16,956 nucleotides of DNA. Origin: CANNDT01 sp945876205 (lineage in GTDB: Bacteria; Acidobacteriota; Vicinamibacteria; Vicinamibacterales; UBA2999). Location of the stretch: NCBI GenBank assembly GCA_947503365.1, contig CANNDT010000096.1, forward strand, positions 1 through 16,956, in the 5' to 3' direction. The translations under genes and the position numbers were made by a program. The notes beneath the pieces were generated by a model. That model saw only the letters and a list, made by a program, of their open reading frames with translations, was not told the origin of the DNA and ran no database searches. Below are positions 10,083-16,338 of this stretch, piece by piece (within the stretch, counting starts at the first letter, position 1; each line of letters opens with the position of its first letter).

Positions 10083-11422
10083 GCTCGCACCTCCGCGGCC
10101 GACGATCGGCCGGTGTCGGGATAGCGCAGGTATCCCCCCAGCGTGTGATAGCTGATCCCGAGCCGGCGACAGGTCAATCGCTTGTTGTGTCCACAACGCT
10201 CGTAGACCAGCCTGGCGTACCGGCTGCCCCACTCCCGAAGCGAGTCACCCGCCGCGATGGCCGGCCCGAGCACTTCGCCGTAGCGGCCCCGGACCTGCGC
10301 CGGCAGATCGTCAAGCTCGATGCGCTCTGATTCCGCCAGCGCCACCGCGCGCTCGATCAACCGCTCCAGTTCGCGCACGTTGCCCGGCCAGTCGTAGATG
10401 CGCAGCGCGTCGAGTGCCGCATCTGAGATCGAGAGCTCCCGTGTCTGCCGATGGCGCGCGAGAAAATAGGCCGCGAGCTCCGCAACATCCTCGCGCCGGG
10501 TGCGGAGCGGCGGCACGTAAATCTCCACGCCGCTCAAGCGGTAGTAAAGGTCCGCTCGAAACAGCTTCAGCTCCACCAGCTCCGACAACGGACGATTGGT
10601 GGCGACGACGATCCGTGTATTCACGCGGCGGACGCCCACACCGCCGACGCGCTCCACGGCAAGTTCCTGGATCGCGCGCAACAGTTTCGCTTGAGCCGAG
10701 AGCGACAGGTCCGACACCTCGTCGAGAAACAGCGTTCCACCGTCGGCATGCTCGAACTTGCCGCGCCGCCCGCGGACGCCGGTCGCCGTGTGGTCTTCGA
10801 TCCCGAACAGCTCAGCCTCGAGAAGCGTCTCCACCACGGCGGCACAATTGACCGCGATGAACGGGCCAGTACGCCGGCGACTGAGCTCGTGCACCTGTCG
10901 CGCCACCAGTTCCTTGCCGACGCCACTCTCGCCTTCGACGAGGACGGTAAAGTCCGTCAACGCCACGCGCTCGACGCGATCCCTCAGCGACTGCATGACC
11001 GCCGTCGATCCGATCAGCGGCGCCGCACCATCAGGCAGCGCCGCTCGTGTCGGCGTCCGCATTCTCGCGGCTTCGAGCACCAGGCCGCCCAGTTGCGCGG
11101 CCGTCGACAGCGCCGCGAAGTCGTCCTCATCCAGGAGCCGCCCGGGATCGAAGGACGCCTCGAGGATCGCCTGCATCCGAGGGTTGGCGGTCGGCACGCC
11201 GAGCACGATCGACTCCGACGTCCTCGTGGGCGTCACCAATCGCGCGTGATAGCGCGCCGGAACTTCTCGAAGACGCACGGCTCGCATCGACAGGTGCTGC
11301 TGCACCTGCTGCTCAAAGATCGACGGCAGGTCACGGTCGCTACTGGTTCGACCAAGCCCCGCGCCAAGTGCTGCGAGCACGCGCCGCAAATCACCCTTCA
11401 TTGCCTCATTGATCCGGGACAT
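10079..11422 (-). CDS. AAA+ sigma-54 activator-type regulator without a GAFTGA loop
   Basis: With the ATG at 11420-11422 (GGAGG 11 nt upstream) this is 447 residues; ATGs at 11458 and 11482 are in-frame alternatives, and the longer open frame upstream shadows the PilZ gene. Order: a GAF-like N-terminal sensor region (about 1-125), an AAA+ enhancer-binding domain (about 135-325) and a Fis-type helix-turn-helix (about 395-435, CRRLGISYHTLGGYL). Walker A is GESGVGKE (164-171), Walker B GGTLFLDEV (228-236), arginine-finger region FRADLYYRLS, sensor II GNVREL. The loop that normally reads GAFTGA and touches sigma-54 reads HTATGV (211-216), so activation by sigma-54 contact is doubtful. It is coupled by a 4-nt overlap to the ABC permease, suggesting control of that transporter. 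Confidence 0.9.
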   Translation of the reverse strand: MSRINEAMKGDLRRVLAALGAGLGRTSSDRDLPSIFEQQVQQHLSMRAVRLREVPARYHARLVTPTRTSESIVLGVPTANPRMQAILEASFDPGRLLDEDDFAALSTAAQLGGLVLEAARMRTPTRAALPDGAAPLIGSTAVMQSLRDRVERVALTDFTVLVEGESGVGKELVARQVHELSRRRTGPFIAVNCAAVVETLLEAELFGIEDHTATGVRGRRGKFEHADGGTLFLDEVSDLSLSAQAKLLRAIQELAVERVGGVGVRRVNTRIVVATNRPLSELVELKLFRADLYYRLSGVEIYVPPLRTRREDVAELAAYFLARHRQTRELSISDAALDALRIYDWPGNVRELERLIERAVALAESERIELDDLPAQVRGRYGEVLGPAIAAGDSLREWGSRYARLVYERCGHNKRLTCRRLGISYHTLGGYLRYPDTGRSSAAEVRA

Positions 11423-11505
11423 GAGACGACGATCCTCCGATCGGGATGTGGAACGCATCGTTGAAACCAAGCGGCGTGCCATGACGATGAGAGGGGCACA
11501 AGTGT

Positions 11506-11913
11506 CTATGCCGTCAGGCGATGCTCGCCTGGTGTGTTCATCGATGACGCGTTGACTGGGTAATCGCTGCCCTGCTCGCCGCGCGTCGCCGCCGCAAGGG
11601 AGGGCATCGCATACCCCGCCGCGTGGGACGTGTCGATGGGCCGATCGAAGGCCAGCGCGCCGCGATAGCGAACCGCGTTCGATTGCAGATCGACCACGTA
11701 GGCCCGCACGACCCGGCTTCGCACGAGGACGCGGCCGTCTCGTGTGGTGACATGCACATCGACATGCGTGCCGGGAAGCAGCCGCGCACCCTCGACGAGG
11801 GCGCCGCTGTTGGAGAGGTCCACAACCGAGAGCTCCCGCCCGGTGCGCAGCCTCACGCGCGAGATCGGTTCGTCCGCCGACGGCGCGCGTCGTTCGATCG
11901 CGCGTCTCTCCAC
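11506..11913 (-). CDS. PilZ-domain protein (probable c-di-GMP binding)
   Basis: A small PilZ-like protein. Starting at the GTG at 11911-11913 (GAGG 7 nt upstream, 1-nt overlap with the pseudopilin stop) it is 135 residues; a GTG at 11931 would add six. The two c-di-GMP-binding elements of the family are visible: an arginine-rich RRAIERR near the N-terminus and DLSNSG (residues 32-37, the D/NxSxxG motif), followed by beta strands ending in RYRGALAF. The C-terminal 35 residues are polar and not recognised. PilZ proteins pass the c-di-GMP signal to motility, pili or transcription; lying between a pseudopilin and a regulator, it may tune either. Binding itself is inferred. Confidence 0.8.
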   Translation of the reverse strand: MERRAIERRAPSADEPISRVRLRTGRELSVVDLSNSGALVEGARLLPGTHVDVHVTTRDGRVLVRSRVVRAYVVDLQSNAVRYRGALAFDRPIDTSHAAGYAMPSLAAATRGEQGSDYPVNASSMNTPGEHRLTA

Positions 11914-12527
11914 TAGGGGACCTCGCTCCACTGGGCCGTCGGCCCGACATACCGCAGCACGCGCGTGCGGCCCGTCGCGCCAAGCACGCGGACGGCAAAC
12001 CGCGACCCATCGCGCCCGCGAAGGTAGATGGTGCCGGACGTGGCGGTGCCGGTCGGCGTGAACGACAGCAGACTGCTCGACCCGGTTCTCACGGGATCGC
12101 CAGACCCGTCTTCGGCCAGCCCGATGACGACGCCGGGAAACATCTCCGACAGTTGCACCTGGGCATCAAGCGGTCGATCGACGCCAGACGCAATCTCACG
12201 ACTGCGAATCCCGTTGCGATTGCCGTCAACAAACGTATCGAACGCAAACCCATTCGCCGCCTCGGAGAACCTCAGCGCCACCGTGGCCGAGCGCCCCACC
12301 GCCTGCATCCGCGCGAGAGCCATCCGTCCCGCCAGGTACTTCGCCGCTCCCCACGCCCGCGATCGATCCACCGAGGCCAACGTCTGGGGCACCGCAATCG
12401 CCGCAAGAATCCCCATCACCGCCGTGGCGAAGATCACGTCGAGCAACGTGAATCCGCCAGCCGTCGGCCGTCCGCGACGCGCGCGGTATACTGCGCCCGC
12501 CGTCCATATGAGCCCACTACATCTCAC
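11913..12527 (-). CDS. Type IV pseudopilin, GspH/FimT-like
   Basis: The protein carries a class III (prepilin peptidase) signal: a basic leader RARRGRPTAGG, then FTLLDVIFATAVMGILAAIAVPQ. Cleavage is expected between Gly25 and Phe26; the usual glutamate at mature position 5 is an aspartate here. The C-terminal part (TIYLRGRDGSRFAVRVLGATGRTRV) is typical of GspH/FimT minor pseudopilins of type II secretion or type IV pili, which sit at the pilus tip. The start is uncertain: GTG at 12527 gives a 24-25-residue leader (204 aa in total) and is the nearest usable start; longer forms run through the divergent MmgE/PrpD gene. No other pilus or secretion genes are in the window, so it is an orphan or part of a scattered set. 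Confidence 0.8.
   Translation of the reverse strand: MRCSGLIWTAGAVYRARRGRPTAGGFTLLDVIFATAVMGILAAIAVPQTLASVDRSRAWGAAKYLAGRMALARMQAVGRSATVALRFSEAANGFAFDTFVDGNRNGIRSREIASGVDRPLDAQVQLSEMFPGVVIGLAEDGSGDPVRTGSSSLLSFTPTGTATSGTIYLRGRDGSRFAVRVLGATGRTRVLRYVGPTAQWSEVP
12487..12492 (+). promoter_or_regulatory. Possible -10 box for the MmgE/PrpD gene
   Basis: TATACT lies 15 nt upstream of the ATG at 12508, inside the leader-coding end of the antiparallel pseudopilin gene. It matches the sigma-70 -10 consensus in five of six positions and would give a very short 5' leader, consistent with the lack of a Shine-Dalgarno. No good -35 box is seen. Confidence 0.35.
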
Positions 12528-13992
12528 GCCGCCACCCCGCCTCGTCATCCTCAACCGCCGGCAACTGCTCACGCGCGGCACGCTCGCCCTGGCGGCCACC
12601 GCCGTCGCGCCAGCATGGCTTCGCGCGCAGGAGATCGGTCCCGTCATGGCGGCGCTGAGCCGCTACATGGCGGCAGCCAGGGACCAGGCGCTGCCGGCGG
12701 CGGTCGCCGAGAAGGCCAAGCACCACGTGCTCGACACGTTCGCGGCGATGATCTCGGGCTCGGAGCTTCCGCCGGGTCGCGCTGCCCTGAAATTTGCGCG
12801 CGAACAAGCGGGGAAACCTGTCGCCACCGTGATTGGATCGACGGTCGTCACGTCGGCGATTGACGCGGCGCTCATCAACGGCATCCTCGCCCACTCGGAT
12901 GAAACCGACGACTCGCACGGACCGTCGCAGTCGCACCCTGGGTCGTCCACCGTGCCTGCCGCGCTGGCAGCAGGGGAAGCATTCGGCATCAGCGGGACGC
13001 AGTTTCTGCGCGCCGTGACGCTGGGCTACGACGTCGGCACCCGGGTGACGATCGCGCTCGGCGGCCCCACCTTTCGCAACGAGACACACCGGAGCACGCA
13101 CAGCATCGCCGGCACGTTCTGCGCGGCGGCGGCCGCCGGCAGCGCCGCGGCGCTCGATGCGCAGAAGATGCGGTGGCTGCTCGACTACGCAGCCCAGGAG
13201 TCGTCGGGATTCGCCGTCTGGGAACGCGACACCGACCACATCGAAAAGGGCTTCGTCTTCGCCGGCATGCCGGCCCGCAACGGCGTGACCGCCGCGCTGC
13301 TCGTCCAATCGGGCTTCAATGGCGTGGACGATGTGTTTTCTGGGGACGACAACTACTTCCAGGCGTACGCGCCGAAGGGCAGCCCGGAGCTGCTTGCCGA
13401 GAAGCTTGGCGAGCGGTACGCGGTGACCGAAACCGACATCAAGAAGTGGACGGTGGGCTCGCCGATCCAGGCGCCGCTCGACGCCGTCGAACTGCTGCGC
13501 AAGAAGCGACCCTTCGAGGCCGACGATGTGAAGAGCGTCGTCGTGCGGCTGGCGCCGACGGTGGGAGCCGTGGTCGACAACCGCGACATCCCCGACATCT
13601 GCCTGCAGCACATGATCGCCGTGATGCTGCTCGACAAGACGGCGTCCTTCCACGCCGCGCACGACAAGCCACGCATGCAGGATGCCGTCGTCCTGCGCCA
13701 GCGCGCCAAGGTGCAATACCTGGCCGATGACGAGCTCGCGCGCCTGCTGCCCGTGCGCGTCGGGGTGGTCGAGATCACCTTCACTGATGGAACGCGGATG
13801 ACCGAGCGGGTCGAAGCCGTGCGCGGAACCCCGCGAAACCCGATGCCTCGAGAGGAAGTCGTCGCCAAGGCACGCGACCTGATCGCTCCGGTGCTCGGAG
13901 CGGGCACCACGCAAAAGCTGATCGACGCCGTGCTCGGCATCGAGAACGTCACGAACGTGCGCGCATTCCGCGCGCTGCTGCAGAAGACGTAG
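12508..13992 (+). CDS. MmgE/PrpD-family protein with twin-arginine signal
   Basis: A 494-residue protein of the MmgE/PrpD family (2-methylcitrate dehydratase and iminodisuccinate epimerase relatives; family about 450-490). The N-terminal helical domain includes KAKHHVLDTFAAMISGSELP and the conserved AINGILAHSDETDDS-like region (ALINGILAHSDETDDSHG here); the C-terminal domain begins near KWTVGSPIQAPLDAVELL. Unlike most family members it starts with a twin-arginine signal: NRRQLL at residues 16-21, a hydrophobic stretch to about 36, and a plausible cleavage site after WLRA (residue 40). It should therefore be exported folded to the periplasm. The exact reaction cannot be told. The start at ATG 12508 is required to include the RR motif; the frame is open much further upstream, but that part is antisense to the pseudopilin. 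Confidence 0.9.
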   Translation: MSPLHLTPPPRLVILNRRQLLTRGTLALAATAVAPAWLRAQEIGPVMAALSRYMAAARDQALPAAVAEKAKHHVLDTFAAMISGSELPPGRAALKFAREQAGKPVATVIGSTVVTSAIDAALINGILAHSDETDDSHGPSQSHPGSSTVPAALAAGEAFGISGTQFLRAVTLGYDVGTRVTIALGGPTFRNETHRSTHSIAGTFCAAAAAGSAAALDAQKMRWLLDYAAQESSGFAVWERDTDHIEKGFVFAGMPARNGVTAALLVQSGFNGVDDVFSGDDNYFQAYAPKGSPELLAEKLGERYAVTETDIKKWTVGSPIQAPLDAVELLRKKRPFEADDVKSVVVRLAPTVGAVVDNRDIPDICLQHMIAVMLLDKTASFHAAHDKPRMQDAVVLRQRAKVQYLADDELARLLPVRVGVVEITFTDGTRMTERVEAVRGTPRNPMPREEVVAKARDLIAPVLGAGTTQKLIDAVLGIENVTNVRAFRALLQKT

Positions 13993-14132
13993 CGGAAGAC
14001 TCACGCCTTCTCCGCTGCAAGCGCCCGACCCACGAGACTGCGTCAGCGTTGTCGCGGTAAGGTGATGACCAGGCGACGCTTGTTCGCGTGGCTGAAAGCT
14101 GACGCCGCAGGGCCGCCGCGCCGCTGACAACC
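13993..14132. other. Intergenic region with a long-range inverted repeat
   Basis: It holds GCGTCAGC (14040-14047) and its exact complement GCTGACGC (14098-14105), 50 nt apart. Between and beyond them lies a 20-codon open frame, ATG 14065 to TGA 14127 (MTRRRLFAWLKADAAG...), whose start resembles a truncated export signal. I see no clear promoter and no T-tract terminator. A real small gene is possible but unsupported. Confidence 0.3.
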
Positions 14133-15185
14133 ATGGTTACTGCTTCCCCCTCGCCCCCTCACCCCTTGCCCCCTGCTGCATCTCATCATCGTCCGGGCGG
14201 CGGATTTCAGAATCCGTGGCCACACGCCCAGCTCCACGGCCTCGCTGACTTCTTTCGGTGGCGCCTGGTTCAGCGGCGGACCACTCCGATCGTGCCGAGC
14301 CCTCCCCGCGATTCGCTGCCGAAGCGGACGCCGGCCATTGTCACGCCGCGGGCCGAGAGCGGCCATCGATCGGTCACGTGGGTGGGCCACTCGACCGTCT
14401 TGCTGCAGCTTGGGAGCCTCAACGTGCTCACCGATCCCGTCTGGAGCGAGCGGGCCTCGCCGCTTCAGTGGATCGGACCGCCACGCCTGATGACCGCGGC
14501 CGTCGACTTCGACGCTCTCCCCGCGATCGACGTCGTGCTGCTCTCGCACAATCATTACGATCACCTCGATGCCGCGACCGTGCGGCGCCTCGCCGCGCGT
14601 TTTCCGAAGGCGGCATGGCTCTGTCCGCTCGGGCTGATCCCGCTGCTGAAGAGGCTTGGGGTGAAAGACCCCGTCGAGCGCGACTGGTGGCAGTCGGTTG
14701 CGACGCCGGTCTTCGCGGCGACCTGCGCGCCCGCGCAACACTTCAGCGCGCGGGGATTCGGGGATCGGAACGACACGCTTTGCTGCAGCTGGGTCATCGA
14801 AACAGACGGTGTGCGGATCTACTTTGGCGGAGACACCGGACTCCACCCCGAGTTCGGAGACATCGGGTCGCGACTCGGGCCGTTTGATCTCGTCATGCTG
14901 CCCATCGGCGCATACGAGCCGCGCTGGTTCATGCGCACCGTGCATTGCAATCCGGAGGACGCGGTCGCCGCGTATCGCGTGCTCTCCGCGGCCAGCGGCG
15001 TCGCTCCGCCCTGTCTGGCGCTGCACTGGGGAACGTTCCGCCTGACCGACGAGGCAGTCGAAGAGCCACCGGCGCGCTTCGCACAGCGATGGCGAGAGGC
15101 GGGATATCCAGACAGCACGAACTGGACGTTTGCCCACGGCGAGACACGGCGGATCGAGGGTAACGACCGTCCTACTTCAGCGTAA
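14133..15185 (+). CDS. Metallo-beta-lactamase-fold hydrolase, NAPE-PLD/UlaG-like
   Basis: A 350-residue metal-dependent hydrolase. The metal ligands are visible in order: SHNHYDHLD (His139, His141, Asp143, His144), QHFSARG (His203), YFGGDTG (Asp234) and LHWGTF (His298). This arrangement, with VTWVGHSTVLLQLGSLNVLTDPVWSERASP and IGAYEPRWFM, matches the NAPE-hydrolysing phospholipase D branch and its bacterial relatives; an N-acyl-phospholipid or other phosphodiester is a possible substrate, but this is not provable here. The ATG at 14133 leads into a proline-rich stretch from a C-rich repeat; in-frame TTG 14166 is an alternative close to the conserved HRPGGGFQNPW. It lacks an obvious signal peptide. 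It runs in the same direction as the MmgE/PrpD gene, 140 bp downstream. Confidence 0.9.
   Translation: MVTASPSPPHPLPPAASHHRPGGGFQNPWPHAQLHGLADFFRWRLVQRRTTPIVPSPPRDSLPKRTPAIVTPRAESGHRSVTWVGHSTVLLQLGSLNVLTDPVWSERASPLQWIGPPRLMTAAVDFDALPAIDVVLLSHNHYDHLDAATVRRLAARFPKAAWLCPLGLIPLLKRLGVKDPVERDWWQSVATPVFAATCAPAQHFSARGFGDRNDTLCCSWVIETDGVRIYFGGDTGLHPEFGDIGSRLGPFDLVMLPIGAYEPRWFMRTVHCNPEDAVAAYRVLSAASGVAPPCLALHWGTFRLTDEAVEEPPARFAQRWREAGYPDSTNWTFAHGETRRIEGNDRPTSA
14146..14178 (+). repeat. C-rich short tandem repeat in the hydrolase N-terminus
   Basis: Four imperfect 7-8-nt units of the form CCCCCTCG / CCCCCTCA / CCCCTTG / CCCCCTG follow one another. They encode the low-complexity PSPPHPLPP at residues 6-14 of the hydrolase. 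If translation really starts at 14166, most of the repeat is untranslated leader. Confidence 0.5.
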
Positions 15186-15207
15186 AGCCTTCCGACGCGT
15201 ACGCAGG

Positions 15208-15300
15208 CCATTCGACGCGCTCACACCTCCATTCGACTTCATAGTCTCGCCATTCGACGTGGGTACCGACGGCTCGGCCTATCGTTTCGGGCCATTCGAG
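15208..15300 (+). repeat. 21-bp-phased direct repeats of CCATTCGAC
   Basis: CCATTCGAC occurs at 15208-15216, 15229-15237 and 15250-15258, exactly 21 bp apart. A fourth, CCATTCGAG, lies at 15292-15300, two further 21-bp steps on. The 12 bp between copies are unrelated. Twenty-one bp is two helical turns, so all copies face the same side of the DNA; read in frame, the same copies give PFD at seven-residue steps. Confidence 0.6.
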
Positions 15301-15354
15301 CTCGATTCCTCGCGCCGGCTGCTGAATCGCGGCGCCAAGACGGTATTTCCGCCC
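15259..15354 (+). pseudogene. Winged-helix transcriptional regulator, N-terminal remnant
   Basis: From the GTG at 15259 the frame reads VGTDGSAYRFGPFELDSS, then RRLLNRGAKTVFPPD. The YRFGPFELD..RRLL pattern is the first part of OmpR/PhoB-type winged-helix domains found at the start of large TPR- or WD40-containing regulators common in Acidobacteriota. The match ends after about 30 residues; the recognition helix and everything after it are gone, and the frame runs through unrelated sequence to a TGA at 15481-15483. I judge it a broken gene head. Confidence 0.6.
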
Positions 15355-15358
15355 GATC

Positions 15359-15460
15359 GGACCCGTGATCGAAGGCCAGGTCGTGCACGCCGGCGGCGTG
15401 CCGAGCCGTCAGAAGGTCGAAGCTTGGCTGCAGCCGCGAAGCTTTCCCTCGTCGCGCTGA
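15359..15460 (+). pseudogene. Possible C-terminal remnant of a thioredoxin-fold protein
   Basis: In a different frame from the winged-helix remnant, GPVIEGQVVHAGG followed by VPSRQKVEAWL and a TGA at 15458-15460 resembles the tail of small thioredoxin/glutaredoxin-like proteins (a strand ending in I.G.VV..G, then a VPS...V..WL helix). Only about 24 residues match, the catalytic cysteines would lie upstream and are absent, and there is no start. The identification is from memory and weak. Confidence 0.35.
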
Positions 15461-15522
15461 AATTCCCCCACCCAACGCCTTGAAAGATGCGTCGAGGCGC
15501 GTTCACGGCCAGGGGCAGCCGG

Positions 15523-15538
15523 TGGCATGCCTTTAGCA
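15523..15538 (+). promoter_or_regulatory. Possible sigma-54 (-24/-12) promoter of the BON gene
   Basis: TGGCATGCCTTTAGCA has GG (15524-15525) and GC (15536-15537) with the 10-nt spacing required for sigma-54 promoters, and TGGCA matches the -24 element. The -12 part is TAGCA instead of TTGCA. Transcription would begin near 15549, just before the Shine-Dalgarno. The match is imperfect, so confidence is low. Confidence 0.3.
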
Positions 15539-15550
15539 CATCGCCGACCG

Positions 15551-15555
15551 GGAGG
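15551..15555 (+). promoter_or_regulatory. Strong ribosome binding site fixing the BON gene start
   Basis: GGAGG lies 7 nt before ATG 15563. It decides the start against the ATG at 15527, 12 codons upstream in the same frame, which has no such site. Confidence 0.8.
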
Positions 15556-15562
15556 AGAGAAC

Positions 15563-16240
15563 ATGACAGCCGCCGAACTCAACGCCGACGACTTGGGGCT
15601 CCGCGACAGCGTGATGCAGCAGCTCGAATGGGATTCGCAGTTCGACGCGAGCGACGTCGGCGTTGCGGCCAATCACGGTGCGGTGACGCTCACCGGCTAT
15701 ATCGACACCTACGCCGGTAAGCTGGCCGTCGAGCGCGCGGTCAAACGGGTACGCGGCGTCCGCGCCGTGGCCAACGATGTCCAGGTCCGCCTCAGGCTCG
15801 AGCGCACCGATACGGATCTCGCGACAGATGCGGCGCAGGCGCTGAATCATCGCGCCAGTCTCCTGGAGAACGTGCAGGCCGTTGTGCACTACGGCCACGT
15901 CACACTGACCGGCACGGTGCGGACGCCGTTCCAGCGCGCCGTCGCCGAAGAGGCGGTCCACGATGTCAAGGGGGTGAAGGGCATCGCGAATCACATCACC
16001 GTGGCACCGTCCGCCACCTCCACGGACCCCGTTGCAGGCATCGTGGGCGCGCTGCGCCGCGAGACGGATCACCATGGCCACGAGATCGACGTGACGTCGA
16101 GCGGCGATACCGTCGTGCTCAAAGGCACCGTTCGTTCGTGGCGTGAGCGCGACGCGGCGGAGCGTGTGGCCATGCACAGTCGCAACGTCTCCCACGTGGT
16201 CAATCTACTGGTCGTGGGCCAGGAGGACGAGGTGGGATGA
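15563..16240 (+). CDS. Triple BON-domain protein (OsmY-like)
   Basis: A 225-residue protein consisting of three BON domains (residues about 10-77, 84-150, 158-222). Each shows the family core: a short helix, then VAANHGAVTLTGYIDTYAGK, VVHYGHVTLTGTVRTPFQRA or VTSSGDTVVLKGTVRSWRER, then a helix and V.GV..V.N or its equivalent. BON domains bind phospholipid surfaces or other proteins, and OsmY-type proteins are stress-induced. Unlike E. coli OsmY there is no signal peptide, so a cytoplasmic location is likely; similar cytosolic triple-BON proteins are often annotated as ornithine aminotransferase or osmotic-stress proteins without evidence. The start is set by GGAGG. It stands alone, with gene debris upstream and a solute-binding protein downstream. 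Confidence 0.88.
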   Translation: MTAAELNADDLGLRDSVMQQLEWDSQFDASDVGVAANHGAVTLTGYIDTYAGKLAVERAVKRVRGVRAVANDVQVRLRLERTDTDLATDAAQALNHRASLLENVQAVVHYGHVTLTGTVRTPFQRAVAEEAVHDVKGVKGIANHITVAPSATSTDPVAGIVGALRRETDHHGHEIDVTSSGDTVVLKGTVRSWRERDAAERVAMHSRNVSHVVNLLVVGQEDEVG

Positions 16241-16295
16241 GGCCTCGCGCAAGCCATATCCCGAGCGTGGCAACCCGCGGCAACGTGTTCGCCTG

Positions 16296-16324
16296 TTGAC
16301 TATGCACGTCGAGCCGCGTAGAAC
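16296..16324 (+). promoter_or_regulatory. Sigma-70-type promoter for the solute-binding protein gene
   Basis: TTGACT (16296-16301) and TAGAAC (16319-16324) are separated by 17 nt, the ideal spacing. The -35 matches the consensus in five of six positions, the -10 in four. Transcription would start near 16331, shortly before the ATGs at 16339 and 16354. Confidence 0.5.
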
Positions 16325-16338
16325 AGCAGTCACAGCAA

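Noticed and set aside
11423..12010. N-terminal extension of the AAA+ regulator (open frame up to 12010)
   Set aside because: This part lies opposite no gene but in another frame of the PilZ gene and pseudopilin end, is Arg/Ala/Gly-rich and shows no domain; the start at 11422 with GGAGG is preferred.
12517..14130. 537-codon minus-strand frame opposite the MmgE/PrpD gene
   Set aside because: Antisense shadow, with His/Arg/Gly-rich composition and no motif.
15419..15435. HindIII-PstI-like string AAGCTTGGCTGCAG as possible cloning-vector contamination
   Set aside because: The flanks are ordinary high-GC genomic sequence on both sides and no further polylinker sites follow; a chance match is more likely.
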